From F23-B02 sp963625655 (GTDB taxonomy: Bacteria; Bacillota; Clostridia; Oscillospirales; Oscillospiraceae), in the NCBI GenBank assembly GCA_963625655.1, contig CAVFTS010000011.1:1-55809 (forward strand): a stretch of DNA of 55,809 nt, in the 5' to 3' direction. The notes beneath the pieces are model-generated. The model saw only the letters and a list, made by a program, of their open reading frames with translations. It did not search any database and was not told where the DNA came from. Below, piece by piece: positions 1-6,474 of the stretch (position 1 is its first letter; each line of letters opens with the position of its first letter). The translations under genes were made by a program, and so were the position numbers.

Positions 1-382
1 CAAGACCGCACGCACCGAGGCACGCAACACGCTCAATGGTAAAGAGTCCGTCGGCAGACATGGTGTCTCCCTTTTCCATACCCGTTGCAAGATAAAGCGC
101 ATTCTGAATGTCCTCGGACTTGCGGACGTGGCAGGCGGTGCCGTCGCATACCTTGACGATGTACTTGCCCTTCTCGGTCAGCGAGAAGTTTTCGTAAAAT
201 GTCGCCACTCCGTACAACGTTGCGGGGCTGACACCTATCTTCTTTGCGGCGTAGCGCAGGGCTTCTTCGGGAAGATAGCGGTATTTCCCCTGAATGTCCT
301 GCATTATTCCTATCGTTTCGCTTTTACTGTATTCGTGCTTTTCGAGCACTTCATCAATAAAGCCGTAGTCAATTACAGTCAT
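1..382 (-). CDS. NuoE-like [2Fe-2S] subunit, partial at window edge
   Basis: This reads as a thioredoxin-fold [2Fe-2S] protein of the NuoE/HydC family, which passes electrons to a NuoF-like flavin subunit. About 127 residues are visible and the frame runs off the left edge. The four cluster ligands can be seen: C79 and C84 in CDGTAC, then C121 and C125 in CLGAC, a CX4C plus CX3C pattern. I chose ATG at 382 because the AAAGGA ribosome site sits 8 nt upstream; an ATG at 388 is possible but too close. It is the third gene of the operon that begins with the aldehyde oxidoreductase, 17 nt after the four-cluster ferredoxin. In known bifurcating tungsten oxidoreductases the equivalent subunit is BfuC or a similar name; a NuoF-like gene would be expected just outside the window. 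Confidence 0.85.
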   Translation of the reverse strand, partial: MTVIDYGFIDEVLEKHEYSKSETIGIMQDIQGKYRYLPEEALRYAAKKIGVSPATLYGVATFYENFSLTEKGKYIVKVCDGTACHVRKSEDIQNALYLATGMEKGDTMSADGLFTIERVACLGACGL

Positions 383-399
383 GCTCATCTTCCTTTCTC

Positions 400-819
400 T
401 CACAGCCTGTCGACCATTTCGATCGCACCTACCGGGCAATGCTCCTCGCACTTGCCGCAGCCGATGCAATTGTCCTGATCGGTTATGTATGCAAACGTGT
501 GTATATCGCCCTTAAACTTCGGTGAGGAGACGGAAAGAACGTACATCGGGCATTCTCTTACGCATGCGGAACAGCCCGTGCAGAGCGAGGTGTTTATGTT
601 GGGAATCTTGAAATCCTCCGCTTCGGTCATATCGTCGTGATTTTCGCCGCTGCGGATGGCGAAGTTAGTGCAGAAGCTAAGGCACAATCCGCATGACACA
701 CACAGGTCTGGGTCTATGTTGTGAACCTCGTGCCGCTCTCCGTATATCGCCTGAGTGGGACAGGCGGTCTTGCAGGCATCGCAGCCGTTGCATACGCTCT
801 CTTTAATACTGAATGACAT
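400..819 (-). CDS. Four-cluster [4Fe-4S] ferredoxin subunit of the aldehyde oxidoreductase
   Basis: The 139-residue protein is almost entirely four CX2CX2CX3C(P) motifs, at C10-C20, C40-C50, C80-C90 and C118-C128, so it should bind four [4Fe-4S] clusters arranged as two bacterial-ferredoxin units joined by an acidic linker (about 57-72). It has no signal peptide and should be cytoplasmic. It begins 12 nt after the tungsten/molybdopterin subunit and precedes the NuoE-like gene, so I infer that it wires the catalytic subunit to the flavin/NAD module. This matches the small subunits (WorS, AorA) described for bacterial aldehyde oxidoreductase complexes. The sequence alone does not show whether the complex bifurcates electrons. 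Confidence 0.85.
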   Translation of the reverse strand: MSFSIKESVCNGCDACKTACPTQAIYGERHEVHNIDPDLCVSCGLCLSFCTNFAIRSGENHDDMTEAEDFKIPNINTSLCTGCSACVRECPMYVLSVSSPKFKGDIHTFAYITDQDNCIGCGKCEEHCPVGAIEMVDRL

Positions 820-831
820 TGCTGCGCCTCC

Positions 832-2544
832 TTATGCTTTACGGGTGAAAAGCCCGGTGATGTCCGGCAGCCGAAGCGCCCCGGATTTTATCTCGTTGAG
901 GGTCGGGAGCTTTATTGCAAAGGGCAGTGCCTTATTGGACGATACAAGTCCCTTCGGCAGCGCCACCTTGGTACCCTCGCCGCCGAGGGTCTTTGCCGCC
1001 TCAATGCCGTTTTTGCCGGCAGTGAGGAAGTCTTCAAGCGACAGCTTCATGCCGACGGAGTACTCCATCTCGGTCGCAAATGCTCTCATCGGAAGCGAAA
1101 GTCCGACGCTTTCCGGCAGCTTTCCGGCAAGCCTCAGGAGCGCCGCTGCGACGGGCATGAGCTTCCGTACGAAAAACGCCGCCGCAGTGCCGTCCTTTTC
1201 AATAAGCCACGCCGGAATCTCGGAATACAACAGCTTCTCGCACTGACCGCAGGAGGCGACCGCCTCGTTAAGCTCCGCCCAAAGCTGAGCCGTGGCGGTG
1301 GCTTCGCCTATGTAGCTGCCGACGGCAAGTGCCTCAAGGTCGAGCCTCGGAGTTTCGACAGCAGACTTTGCAAGCTCGACCGCTTCCCCGGATGCGATCT
1401 CCGAAAACAGTTCGCACACGCCTTCGCTCTTTCCGAAGACAACACCGTGCCTGCCCTCATCCATCGCCTGCGCAAGCACGTTCGCCGCAGTGCGCAGTTC
1501 AAGTCCCAGCTCGTGGAGCTTACGGCTCCACTTTATGATAAGGTTAACGTCATAGTTCTGAATGTTGCTGCCCAGAAGCACCATCGCCTCAAGCCCCGGT
1601 CCCATAAGCGTTCCGAGGTCGTTGCGCATAAGGCGCTCGCACTTTATCGGACAGTAGGTGCAGCCCGTGCAGCCGATATTGTGTTCCTTTGCAAAGCTCT
1701 CGCCGCCGATCTCGGAGGCTCTGTCGCTCGTTCCGGCGGAGTAGTTCTTCACGGGAAGAAGTCCTGCGCTCTGCAGCTTCGGTACAAAGCCTGCGGTACC
1801 CATGACCGGCAGAAGATCGCCCGTCAGAGGATGTCGCCTGAGCTCTGCTATCCAGTCCACTCTGCTCTTCACCGCCGACGGACGGTCGGCTACGGGAACG
1901 TCGTTATTACCCGTTGCGACGATGCCCTTGAGATTCTTCGAGCCGAACACCGCACCGAGGTCGCAGTGGATAAGGTCCCTCTCGCCCGATGCGACGCTTG
2001 CGAAGGGAACGAGGTTCTCGCCCGCAGGTCCGATGCAGAGCATGCCGCACTTGACATTGCAGTTTCTCTGCTCGTCAAGGCGCTTCTTCATCTCCGCCTG
2101 TGCGGCGCTGAGCTCCATGCCCCACATATTGTCGCAATCGTTAAACGACAGCTTGTCGTTTTTCATAACGATCCAAGTGGGTTTTTCGCACTTGCCCTTA
2201 ATTATCAGCGCATCGAAGCCCGCTTTTTTCAGGTACAGCCCGAAATCTCCTCCGCAGCCGGAAACGCTGATACCGCCGCCCAGCGGTGACAGTGCCGCAA
2301 CGAAGAAGTGATTTGAACAGGGTGCGCCGGTTCCCGTAAGCGGACCGGTGGCGATGACTATTGGGCTTTCGGGCGAGAGAGCGTCGGTCTTCCCCTTGAG
2401 CATATCGACAAGCAGCTTTTCCGCCATTGCCTTTCCGCCGATATACTGCCTGCGGTCCTCGTCCGACCACGGATAGTCCCGGACTTCCCCCTCGGATAGA
2501 TCAAGCAATGCGACCTTACCCATGTATCCGGAATAATTTGTCAT
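832..2544 (-). CDS. Aldehyde:ferredoxin oxidoreductase family (tungsten/molybdopterin) catalytic subunit
   Basis: This 570-residue protein belongs to the AOR family, which binds tungsten (sometimes molybdenum) bis-pyranopterin plus one [4Fe-4S] cluster and oxidises aldehydes to acids. The N-terminal domain has the family-typical glycine-rich stretches (YIGGKAMAEKLL, ATGPLTGTGAP, and a GGG/SGCGG region near residues 105-120). The cluster ligands lie at C292, C295, C298 and C302, with a further Cys pair near 430. It is slightly shorter than the classical archaeal AOR of about 605 residues. It leads an operon with a four-cluster ferredoxin and a NuoE-like subunit, which points to an NAD- and ferredoxin-linked WOR-type complex rather than a free AOR. 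The ATG has a GAGGTAAGG site about 5 nt upstream. The natural substrate cannot be told. Confidence 0.9.
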   Translation of the reverse strand: MTNYSGYMGKVALLDLSEGEVRDYPWSDEDRRQYIGGKAMAEKLLVDMLKGKTDALSPESPIVIATGPLTGTGAPCSNHFFVAALSPLGGGISVSGCGGDFGLYLKKAGFDALIIKGKCEKPTWIVMKNDKLSFNDCDNMWGMELSAAQAEMKKRLDEQRNCNVKCGMLCIGPAGENLVPFASVASGERDLIHCDLGAVFGSKNLKGIVATGNNDVPVADRPSAVKSRVDWIAELRRHPLTGDLLPVMGTAGFVPKLQSAGLLPVKNYSAGTSDRASEIGGESFAKEHNIGCTGCTYCPIKCERLMRNDLGTLMGPGLEAMVLLGSNIQNYDVNLIIKWSRKLHELGLELRTAANVLAQAMDEGRHGVVFGKSEGVCELFSEIASGEAVELAKSAVETPRLDLEALAVGSYIGEATATAQLWAELNEAVASCGQCEKLLYSEIPAWLIEKDGTAAAFFVRKLMPVAAALLRLAGKLPESVGLSLPMRAFATEMEYSVGMKLSLEDFLTAGKNGIEAAKTLGGEGTKVALPKGLVSSNKALPFAIKLPTLNEIKSGALRLPDITGLFTRKA

Positions 2545-2715
2545 AAGCCTTACCTCACAATGTATTTCAAATTACGCAGTCACTTAAGCTGGTGGGAGCC
2601 GAACCACCGTCGGTCCGTACATTTCTCCCTTATGTGCGGATAGGCTCTGCACCGCCTTTTCGGGTGAGAGCTTGCCTTTTTCCGAGGTCTGAGACCAGAA
2701 AACACATATCCGACT
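2545..2715 (-). promoter_or_regulatory. Structured 5' leader of the AOR operon, candidate cofactor riboswitch
   Basis: About 170 nt of untranslated RNA lie between the predicted start site and the AOR start codon. By eye, GUCGG and UAUGUG near the 5' end can pair with CCGAC and CACAUA farther down, closing a domain that contains a GGUC/GACC hairpin (about 2685-2696) and a GCUCUCACC/GGUGCAGAGC stem with a purine-rich loop (about 2643-2673). CGGAUA can alternatively pair with UAUCCG, so two mutually exclusive folds exist. A third hairpin, GGUGG/CCACC, sits at about 2591-2609. AOR operons are known targets of Moco/Tuco RNAs, but I could not match that consensus with confidence. Confidence 0.35.
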
Positions 2716-2721
2716 TTGTGA

Positions 2722-2751
2722 ATTATACTCCAAACTCCCCGTATATGTCAA
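2722..2751 (-). promoter_or_regulatory. Promoter of the AOR operon
   Basis: On the minus strand TTGACA (2751-2746) and TATAAT (2727-2722) are separated by 18 bp. Both hexamers are perfect sigma-A consensus. Transcription should start near 2715, leaving a long leader before the start codon at 2544. Confidence 0.85.
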
Positions 2752-2779
2752 CAGCAACGCCCCTGAACTATAAGGTAAA

Positions 2780-2811
2780 ACGGAGTGTTCTGCCAATATC
2801 GAACACTCCGT
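2780..2811 (-). terminator. Second hairpin terminator downstream of the TPM gene
   Basis: An 11-bp perfect inverted repeat (ACGGAGTGTTC with a 10-nt loop) is followed on the minus strand by TTTTAC. It lies just upstream of the AOR promoter and would insulate it from readthrough. Confidence 0.7.
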
Positions 2812-2868
2812 AAAAGTTTGTAGCTTATTTTATCGACGTTTGCGGCTTCCGATTTTTTGCACCGGCAT

Positions 2869-2904
2869 AAAAAGCGGCAGCTCCCGCACGAGAGCCGCCG
2901 CTTT
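2869..2904 (-). terminator. Rho-independent terminator of the TPM gene
   Basis: The GC-rich 13-bp stem AAAGCGGCGGCTC has one mismatch and an 8-nt loop, and is followed by TTTTT on the minus strand. It begins about 10 nt after the TPM stop codon. Confidence 0.85.
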
Positions 2905-2913
2905 GAGATCATA

Positions 2914-3732
2914 TCAGAATTTGCCGCTGCTGCCGCCGTGCGTTCTGCCGGAGGACGAGGTGTGCGTGCGGCTGCCGCCGGAGCTGCTGCTCTCCGGCTT
3001 TGCACTGCGTGTCACGGTGTGGTAGAGGAACAGATCTCTCCTCTCCGTAAGCGCAAGGCTGCCCTTCTTCATGTAGCTGTTTGCGGCCGTCTGGAAGCGC
3101 ACGGTCTTGAGCTTGCTCTTCATCACGCCTACAACGATCAGCGCCAAGGTAACGCCGACGCCAACGGAGATCGGTATCCAAATAAACGACAGAGGCTCAC
3201 GGGGAAGACTGCCGGTGTCGTAAGGGCTGCCCTCTCTCGCCTGCGTGATAAGGTCGTCGCACAGGCTTGCGTAGGTGTTGAAGGCATCGTAATAATTGCC
3301 GTCGGAGAGGTCGTCCTTCATCTGCTCTACTATGTAGTCACAGCCGGCGTCTGTAAATGCCGTGATGCCGTAACCGCAGGTGGATATTGCCCAGTCACGC
3401 CCCTCCATGGATAAGAGAAGCAGAATGCCGTCTTTGTTCTCGCCATATCCGTAGTTCAGCCCGTCGTAGATATCGTCGGCACACTCGGTTGCGGAGACGT
3501 AACCTTCAAGATCGTCCACGATGGCGATCGTCACGTCCATCTTCTGACGCACGCTTATCTCGTCGAGAGTTGCGAGAAGCTCCTCTTCCTCACTGTCGTC
3601 GAGAATGTCCGCCAAGTCGTTTAGGCGGTAGTATTCGTCCGCAAAGCCGTCCGAATCGCTCGCAAAAGCGGGAGCCGCTGCGCAGAAGCAGAAAACGAAT
3701 GCAAAAATTATTGCGATAATTCTCTTTTTCAT
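2914..3732 (-). CDS. TPM-domain membrane protein (YgcG/YdjH-like)
   Basis: This protein of about 272 residues has a signal peptide (MKKR then a hydrophobic run ending AFAS), a TPM domain (residues about 30-165, with DVTIAIVDD and the GILLLLSM segment), one transmembrane segment near residues 180-203, and a Ser/Gly/His-rich tail. TPM proteins are membrane-anchored and often sit beside zinc-ribbon and SPFH proteins, as in Bacillus ydjFGHI; a YdjG-like protein is encoded two genes upstream. I use ATG 3732 because it puts the basic signal-peptide residues first; a GTG at 3741 is also in frame, and neither has a convincing ribosome site. Its exact role (envelope maintenance or stress) is not established. 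Confidence 0.8.
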   Translation of the reverse strand: MKKRIIAIIFAFVFCFCAAAPAFASDSDGFADEYYRLNDLADILDDSEEEELLATLDEISVRQKMDVTIAIVDDLEGYVSATECADDIYDGLNYGYGENKDGILLLLSMEGRDWAISTCGYGITAFTDAGCDYIVEQMKDDLSDGNYYDAFNTYASLCDDLITQAREGSPYDTGSLPREPLSFIWIPISVGVGVTLALIVVGVMKSKLKTVRFQTAANSYMKKGSLALTERRDLFLYHTVTRSAKPESSSSGGSRTHTSSSGRTHGGSSGKF

Positions 3733-3783
3733 TTCAATCACATATTCGACTACATAGCGTCCGCATAAGCAGGGACTGAATTA

Positions 3784-3829
3784 GTGCAGACGCGCAGCCG
3801 CCTTTCTTATAGAATAGGTAGAATAGATT
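3784..3829 (-). repeat. Upstream element copy 1 (before the TPM gene)
   Basis: This stretch of about 46 bp closely matches 4698-4744. The last 22 bp (3808-3829, TATAGAATAGG onward) are identical and the GTGCAGAC end is shared. It ends about 52 bp before the TPM start. Read on the minus strand it contains TATAAG, a possible -10 box, but no good -35. Confidence 0.75.
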
Positions 3830-3862
3830 CCGGATTAGTGATTGCCGATACATATACCCGTC

Positions 3863-4651
3863 TCAATAATACAGCTCACGGATGACCGCTTCGCATTGCT
3901 CCGCATTCATGCCGCACTCTATGGACGGGTGGTACAGCAGGCGCAACAGCAATAAGTCTATATCCGTCAAATCCTGCGCCTCGGAATACTCCTGGTAAAT
4001 AATACTGTCAGGTCGCAGCATGGTATCCTGTGTTGCGCCCGTTCCGTTATAAATTTCTTCCAGAATGACGGAATTGCGCAGATGTTGACTCATATCGTTG
4101 CGAATGCCTATAACTTCTAAGTAGATTATATTGGACTCATACCAGTAATGCACGATGCCGTCACAGCTATCTCCGTTAACATACTCGCCCATTTCGGTCG
4201 CCAGCTCGGCCTCACTGTAGAAACTGATGGTCAGATCGGCCTCAAAGGGGTCATCCGTCCGGAACAAGCCCGGATAGCCTTCAATACCGTTAAGGATGTC
4301 CGCCATTTTATCAATTGCCGCCACATCTTCGTCCGTGTAGCTGCCGTCAAGAGCATAAAGCACCTTAGTATCCCATTTCTGCACCAAATTGGGCTCGCCC
4401 GAGTCTGAATATTCCGAGTCGAGACAAACCTCGTTAAAGTATGTTATTACGTCTTCAACAGGCACTCCCGGAATATACAGCTCGGAGTGTTCCGGTTTTG
4501 TTTCCGGCTCGGTTTCCGCGGAGGACGCCGACACCTCCGGCAGCGCAGTAGTCTCCGCCACTTCGTCCGACAGGATACCGCATCCTGTCAGTCCGCAGAC
4601 TGCCAGCAGGCAAACTGCAAATAAAATAATTTGTTTTTTCATATTAAGCAT
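3863..4651 (-). CDS. Lipoprotein with DUF2927 domain
   Basis: The chosen ATG at 4651 has GGAAGG 7 nt upstream and gives MLNMKKQ followed by a hydrophobic segment and the lipobox LTGC, so the mature protein should be a lipid-anchored extracytoplasmic protein of about 240 residues. A Thr/Glu/Ser-rich linker leads to a domain resembling DUF2927; its C-terminal half has the family pattern ILEEIYNGTGATQDT followed by DIDLLLLRLLYHPSIECGM. DUF2927 proteins are uncharacterised. The gene stands alone between the TPM and zinc-ribbon genes and shares with the TPM gene a nearly identical upstream element, which suggests joint control. No substrate or enzymatic role can be named. Confidence 0.75.
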   Translation of the reverse strand: MLNMKKQIILFAVCLLAVCGLTGCGILSDEVAETTALPEVSASSAETEPETKPEHSELYIPGVPVEDVITYFNEVCLDSEYSDSGEPNLVQKWDTKVLYALDGSYTDEDVAAIDKMADILNGIEGYPGLFRTDDPFEADLTISFYSEAELATEMGEYVNGDSCDGIVHYWYESNIIYLEVIGIRNDMSQHLRNSVILEEIYNGTGATQDTMLRPDSIIYQEYSEAQDLTDIDLLLLRLLYHPSIECGMNAEQCEAVIRELYY

Positions 4652-4697
4652 ACATTTGCCTTCCGTCCGCTTGACACCGCACAAGCAAAAAATCAGA

Positions 4698-4744
4698 GTG
4701 CAGACAAGCGGTCGCCCTTCTTTATAGAATAGGTAGAATAGATT
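4698..4744 (-). repeat. Upstream element copy 2 (before the DUF2927 lipoprotein)
   Basis: This is the partner of 3784-3829, with a 22-bp identical core at 4723-4744 and one single-base length difference in the GC-rich part. Its distance to the downstream start codon (about 47 nt) nearly matches copy 1, as expected for a duplicated promoter or operator. Confidence 0.75.
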
Positions 4745-4835
4745 TGATATGAACGCGTAAGACCGTATGACGAGAAAAAAATGGGGAGCGCATATTCTAC
4801 GTTTCGGTCTGATAATCGGCTTTCACGCCAGCTGT

Positions 4836-5927
4836 TTACAGCATTCCTATGAGGTGCATCACCCACACCGCACCATAGGCAGCGGCACTGAGTGCAGCCG
4901 ACAGTCCCAAGGTCCATTTTGTCGCCGCCGATTTGTCCACCGGCAGATCACCGACAAATTTTCCCGTCTGTCCGTTCATGGCGAAGGTGTACTTCTTGCC
5001 CTGCCATGTGGTGTTTAATATCCACACAGGGAACAGGGCATACTTCGCCTTGCCGCCGTGCAGACGGATGTTGCTGCTCTGGGTAACAACGGTCTGATAG
5101 CCCTGCACGGTCGAGGCAAACGCCGCCTCGGTCGACCTCTTCACACGCTCGTTTGCACGCTCTATGCTCTGCTCGGCGCCGACGTCGTATTTGTCGGCAA
5201 GGTAGCCGGCAAGATACGCCGTCTGAAAATCCACGGCGCCGGAGAAATTGAATGGCTCAATGGACTCCATCAGATCATCCGGCATTTTGGAAGAGCCGTC
5301 AACGGGAATATGCTCGAAAGATACGCTGCCGCTGCGGCTTACGAGGAAATGGCTGGTGTCGGTGTAGTTGTACTCGCTGTCGCTCCAGACCCTGACCTTC
5401 GTCGTACGGTAGCGCACCTGCGCATCCGCATCGGTATCGAACAGCCAAAACGGAACGTAGATTCCCTTTATCTCGTCGATGTGGTTCTGATCCTTAAAGA
5501 TTTTCGGCAGCAGGCGCTTGCCTCTTAAATGCTGCATAAGCCCCGCCTTTGCAGCGTTTTTATCCAGCTTGAACGGTATCACGAGATCCGGCTTCAGCGC
5601 ACCGGAGAACTGCCCCATCATAACGACGGGGTTTCCGCAGAAGGGACACGAGGTCGCAGCCGTGTTCTCATCGCCGACTATCTCGCCGCCGCAGGACTTG
5701 CACACATAGGTACGCAATCCGTCCGCTTCGCCCTCCTGCCACTGCGTACCGGCAGATGTCTCCCATTCCATGCTGTCCTGCTCACTGCTCAGTCCTGCGT
5801 CATAGCTTGCCAGCGTTTCCATGTCAAACTCGGTGTCGCAGTAGGGACACTTCATTTTCTGCAATGTGCTGTCAAAGGCTATTGCGCCGCCGCAGCAGGG
5901 GCATTTGTATTCCTGCAAGGTTTGCAT
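4836..5927 (-). CDS. TFIIB-type zinc-ribbon membrane protein (YdjG-like)
   Basis: The N-terminus has two zinc ribbons: CPCCGG at 9-14 with CPYC at 27-30, and CKSCGG near 77 with CPFC near 94. A long beta-rich domain follows, with conserved KGIYVPFWLFD and ALFPVWILNT segments, and a C-terminal hydrophobic segment (about 340-360) anchors the protein. The domain order matches Bacillus YdjG and many gut Firmicutes proteins annotated as TFIIB-type zinc-ribbon proteins, which are linked by neighbourhood to TPM and PspA/SPFH membrane-stress proteins. A TPM gene lies 1.1 kb downstream on the same strand. The function is unknown; I see no catalytic motif. Confidence 0.8.
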   Translation of the reverse strand: MQTLQEYKCPCCGGAIAFDSTLQKMKCPYCDTEFDMETLASYDAGLSSEQDSMEWETSAGTQWQEGEADGLRTYVCKSCGGEIVGDENTAATSCPFCGNPVVMMGQFSGALKPDLVIPFKLDKNAAKAGLMQHLRGKRLLPKIFKDQNHIDEIKGIYVPFWLFDTDADAQVRYRTTKVRVWSDSEYNYTDTSHFLVSRSGSVSFEHIPVDGSSKMPDDLMESIEPFNFSGAVDFQTAYLAGYLADKYDVGAEQSIERANERVKRSTEAAFASTVQGYQTVVTQSSNIRLHGGKAKYALFPVWILNTTWQGKKYTFAMNGQTGKFVGDLPVDKSAATKWTLGLSAALSAAAYGAVWVMHLIGML

Positions 5928-6003
5928 ATTTCCGCTCCTTTCAATTTTGCGGTAAGGTAAGTACTTATGCTGTATGTTCTTTTTGACGTGTCTTTATAAA
6001 TTG

Positions 6004-6032
6004 ATTGTAGCATAAAGTCACGGCTTTCTCAA
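6004..6032 (-). promoter_or_regulatory. Promoter of the zinc-ribbon gene
   Basis: On the minus strand TTGAGA (6032-6027) and TACAAT (6009-6004) are 17 bp apart, about 75 nt upstream of the start codon at 5927. Confidence 0.65.
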
Positions 6033-6076
6033 TGCCTATTGCAAAATAGTGTTCATTTGTCCGACTATAATTTTCA

Positions 6077-6164
6077 ATCAATCATTTATCGTTCAAAAGA
6101 AGCAGCAAGTCTCAACAGAGACCTGCTGCTCCTTTGGTACGCCCGACGGGATTCGAACCCGCGA
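6077..6164. repeat. 88-bp direct repeat, copy 1 (contains a tRNA-Arg 3' fragment)
   Basis: The segment is identical to 6261-6348 except for three substitutions (6087, 6131, 6161). It contains the putative tRNA terminator hairpin (6101-6130) and the last 30 nt of the tRNA including CCA (6135-6164). The tRNA similarity stops abruptly at 6164. Confidence 0.9.
6135..6164 (-). pseudogene. tRNA-Arg 3'-end fragment
   Basis: These 30 nt reproduce the CCA end, acceptor 3' strand and T-loop of the intact tRNA-Arg at 6319-6395, with one substitution. The D arm, anticodon arm and acceptor 5' strand are absent, so it cannot be a working tRNA. It is either a tandem-duplication relic or an attachment-site remnant. 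Confidence 0.85.
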
Positions 6165-6258
6165 AGCGCCTTCGGCACTTCGTGACGCTTATTTGAATAC
6201 TATTCGCTCGTCGGTGTCGGCACCGACGACCGCTCATTTCGTATATGGTCGTGGGTTC
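6155..6258. repeat. Small element bounded by T-arm-derived inverted repeats
   Basis: The stretch starts with GAACCCGCGA and ends with TCGTGGGTTC, a 9/10 inverted repeat of the tRNA T-arm. Inside are two hairpins: CGAAGCGCC/GGCACTTCG at about 6163-6183 and GTCGGTG/CACCGAC at about 6209-6227. It occupies most of the space between the two copies of the 88-bp repeat. Confidence 0.6.
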
Positions 6259-6260
6259 TC

Positions 6261-6348
6261 ATCAATCATTCATCGTTCAAAAGAAGCAGCAAGTCTCAAC
6301 AGAGACCTGCTGCTTCTTTGGTACGCCCGACGGGATTCGAACCCACGA
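6261..6348. repeat. 88-bp direct repeat, copy 2 (overlaps the intact tRNA-Arg)
   Basis: This is the partner of 6077-6164, offset by 184 bp. It covers the 3' 30 nt of the functional tRNA and its downstream flank. Confidence 0.9.
6277..6314 (-). terminator. tRNA-Arg terminator
   Basis: AGCAGCA-GTCTC pairs with GAGAC-TGCTGCT around a 4-nt loop, with one mismatch in the stem, followed by TTCTTTT on the minus strand. It lies immediately after the CCA end of tRNA-Arg. Confidence 0.7.
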
Positions 6349-6395
6349 CCTTCAGAGTCGGAGTCTGACACTCTATCCAGCTGAGCTACGGGCGC
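6319..6395 (-). tRNA. tRNA-Arg (anticodon CCG)
   Basis: On the minus strand the cloverleaf is GCGCCCG acceptor, D arm GCTC...GAGT, anticodon stem TCAGA/TCTGA with loop CTCCGAC (anticodon CCG, reading CGG), T arm GTGGG-TTCGAAT-CCCGT, and acceptor CGGGCGT with A as discriminator base. CCA is encoded. It is 77 nt long. A partial copy of its 3' end lies 184 bp away. Confidence 0.93.
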
Positions 6396-6414
6396 ATATA
6401 AGTTTTGCCCGTAC

Positions 6415-6443
6415 ATTATAGCAAAAGCTCGGCGTAAAGTAAA
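6415..6443 (-). promoter_or_regulatory. Promoter of tRNA-Arg
   Basis: TTTACT (6443-6438), a 17-bp spacer and TATAAT (6420-6415) on the minus strand sit about 20 bp upstream of the tRNA. Confidence 0.7.
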
Positions 6444-6474
6444 GCAATTTCTTTCGACAGCGCCGATAAGCTGC

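Noticed and set aside
2584..2680. T-arm-like hairpin GGTGG-TTCGGCT-CCCACC suggesting a tRNA, perhaps tRNA-Sec
   Set aside because: No matching acceptor strand, D arm or proper anticodon arm is found around it; it lies within the AOR leader.
6049..6384. Plus-strand frame with the peptide RRDSNPRPSE
   Set aside because: This is the well-known false reading frame over the antisense of a tRNA gene; the region is tRNA-Arg and its duplicated 3' end.
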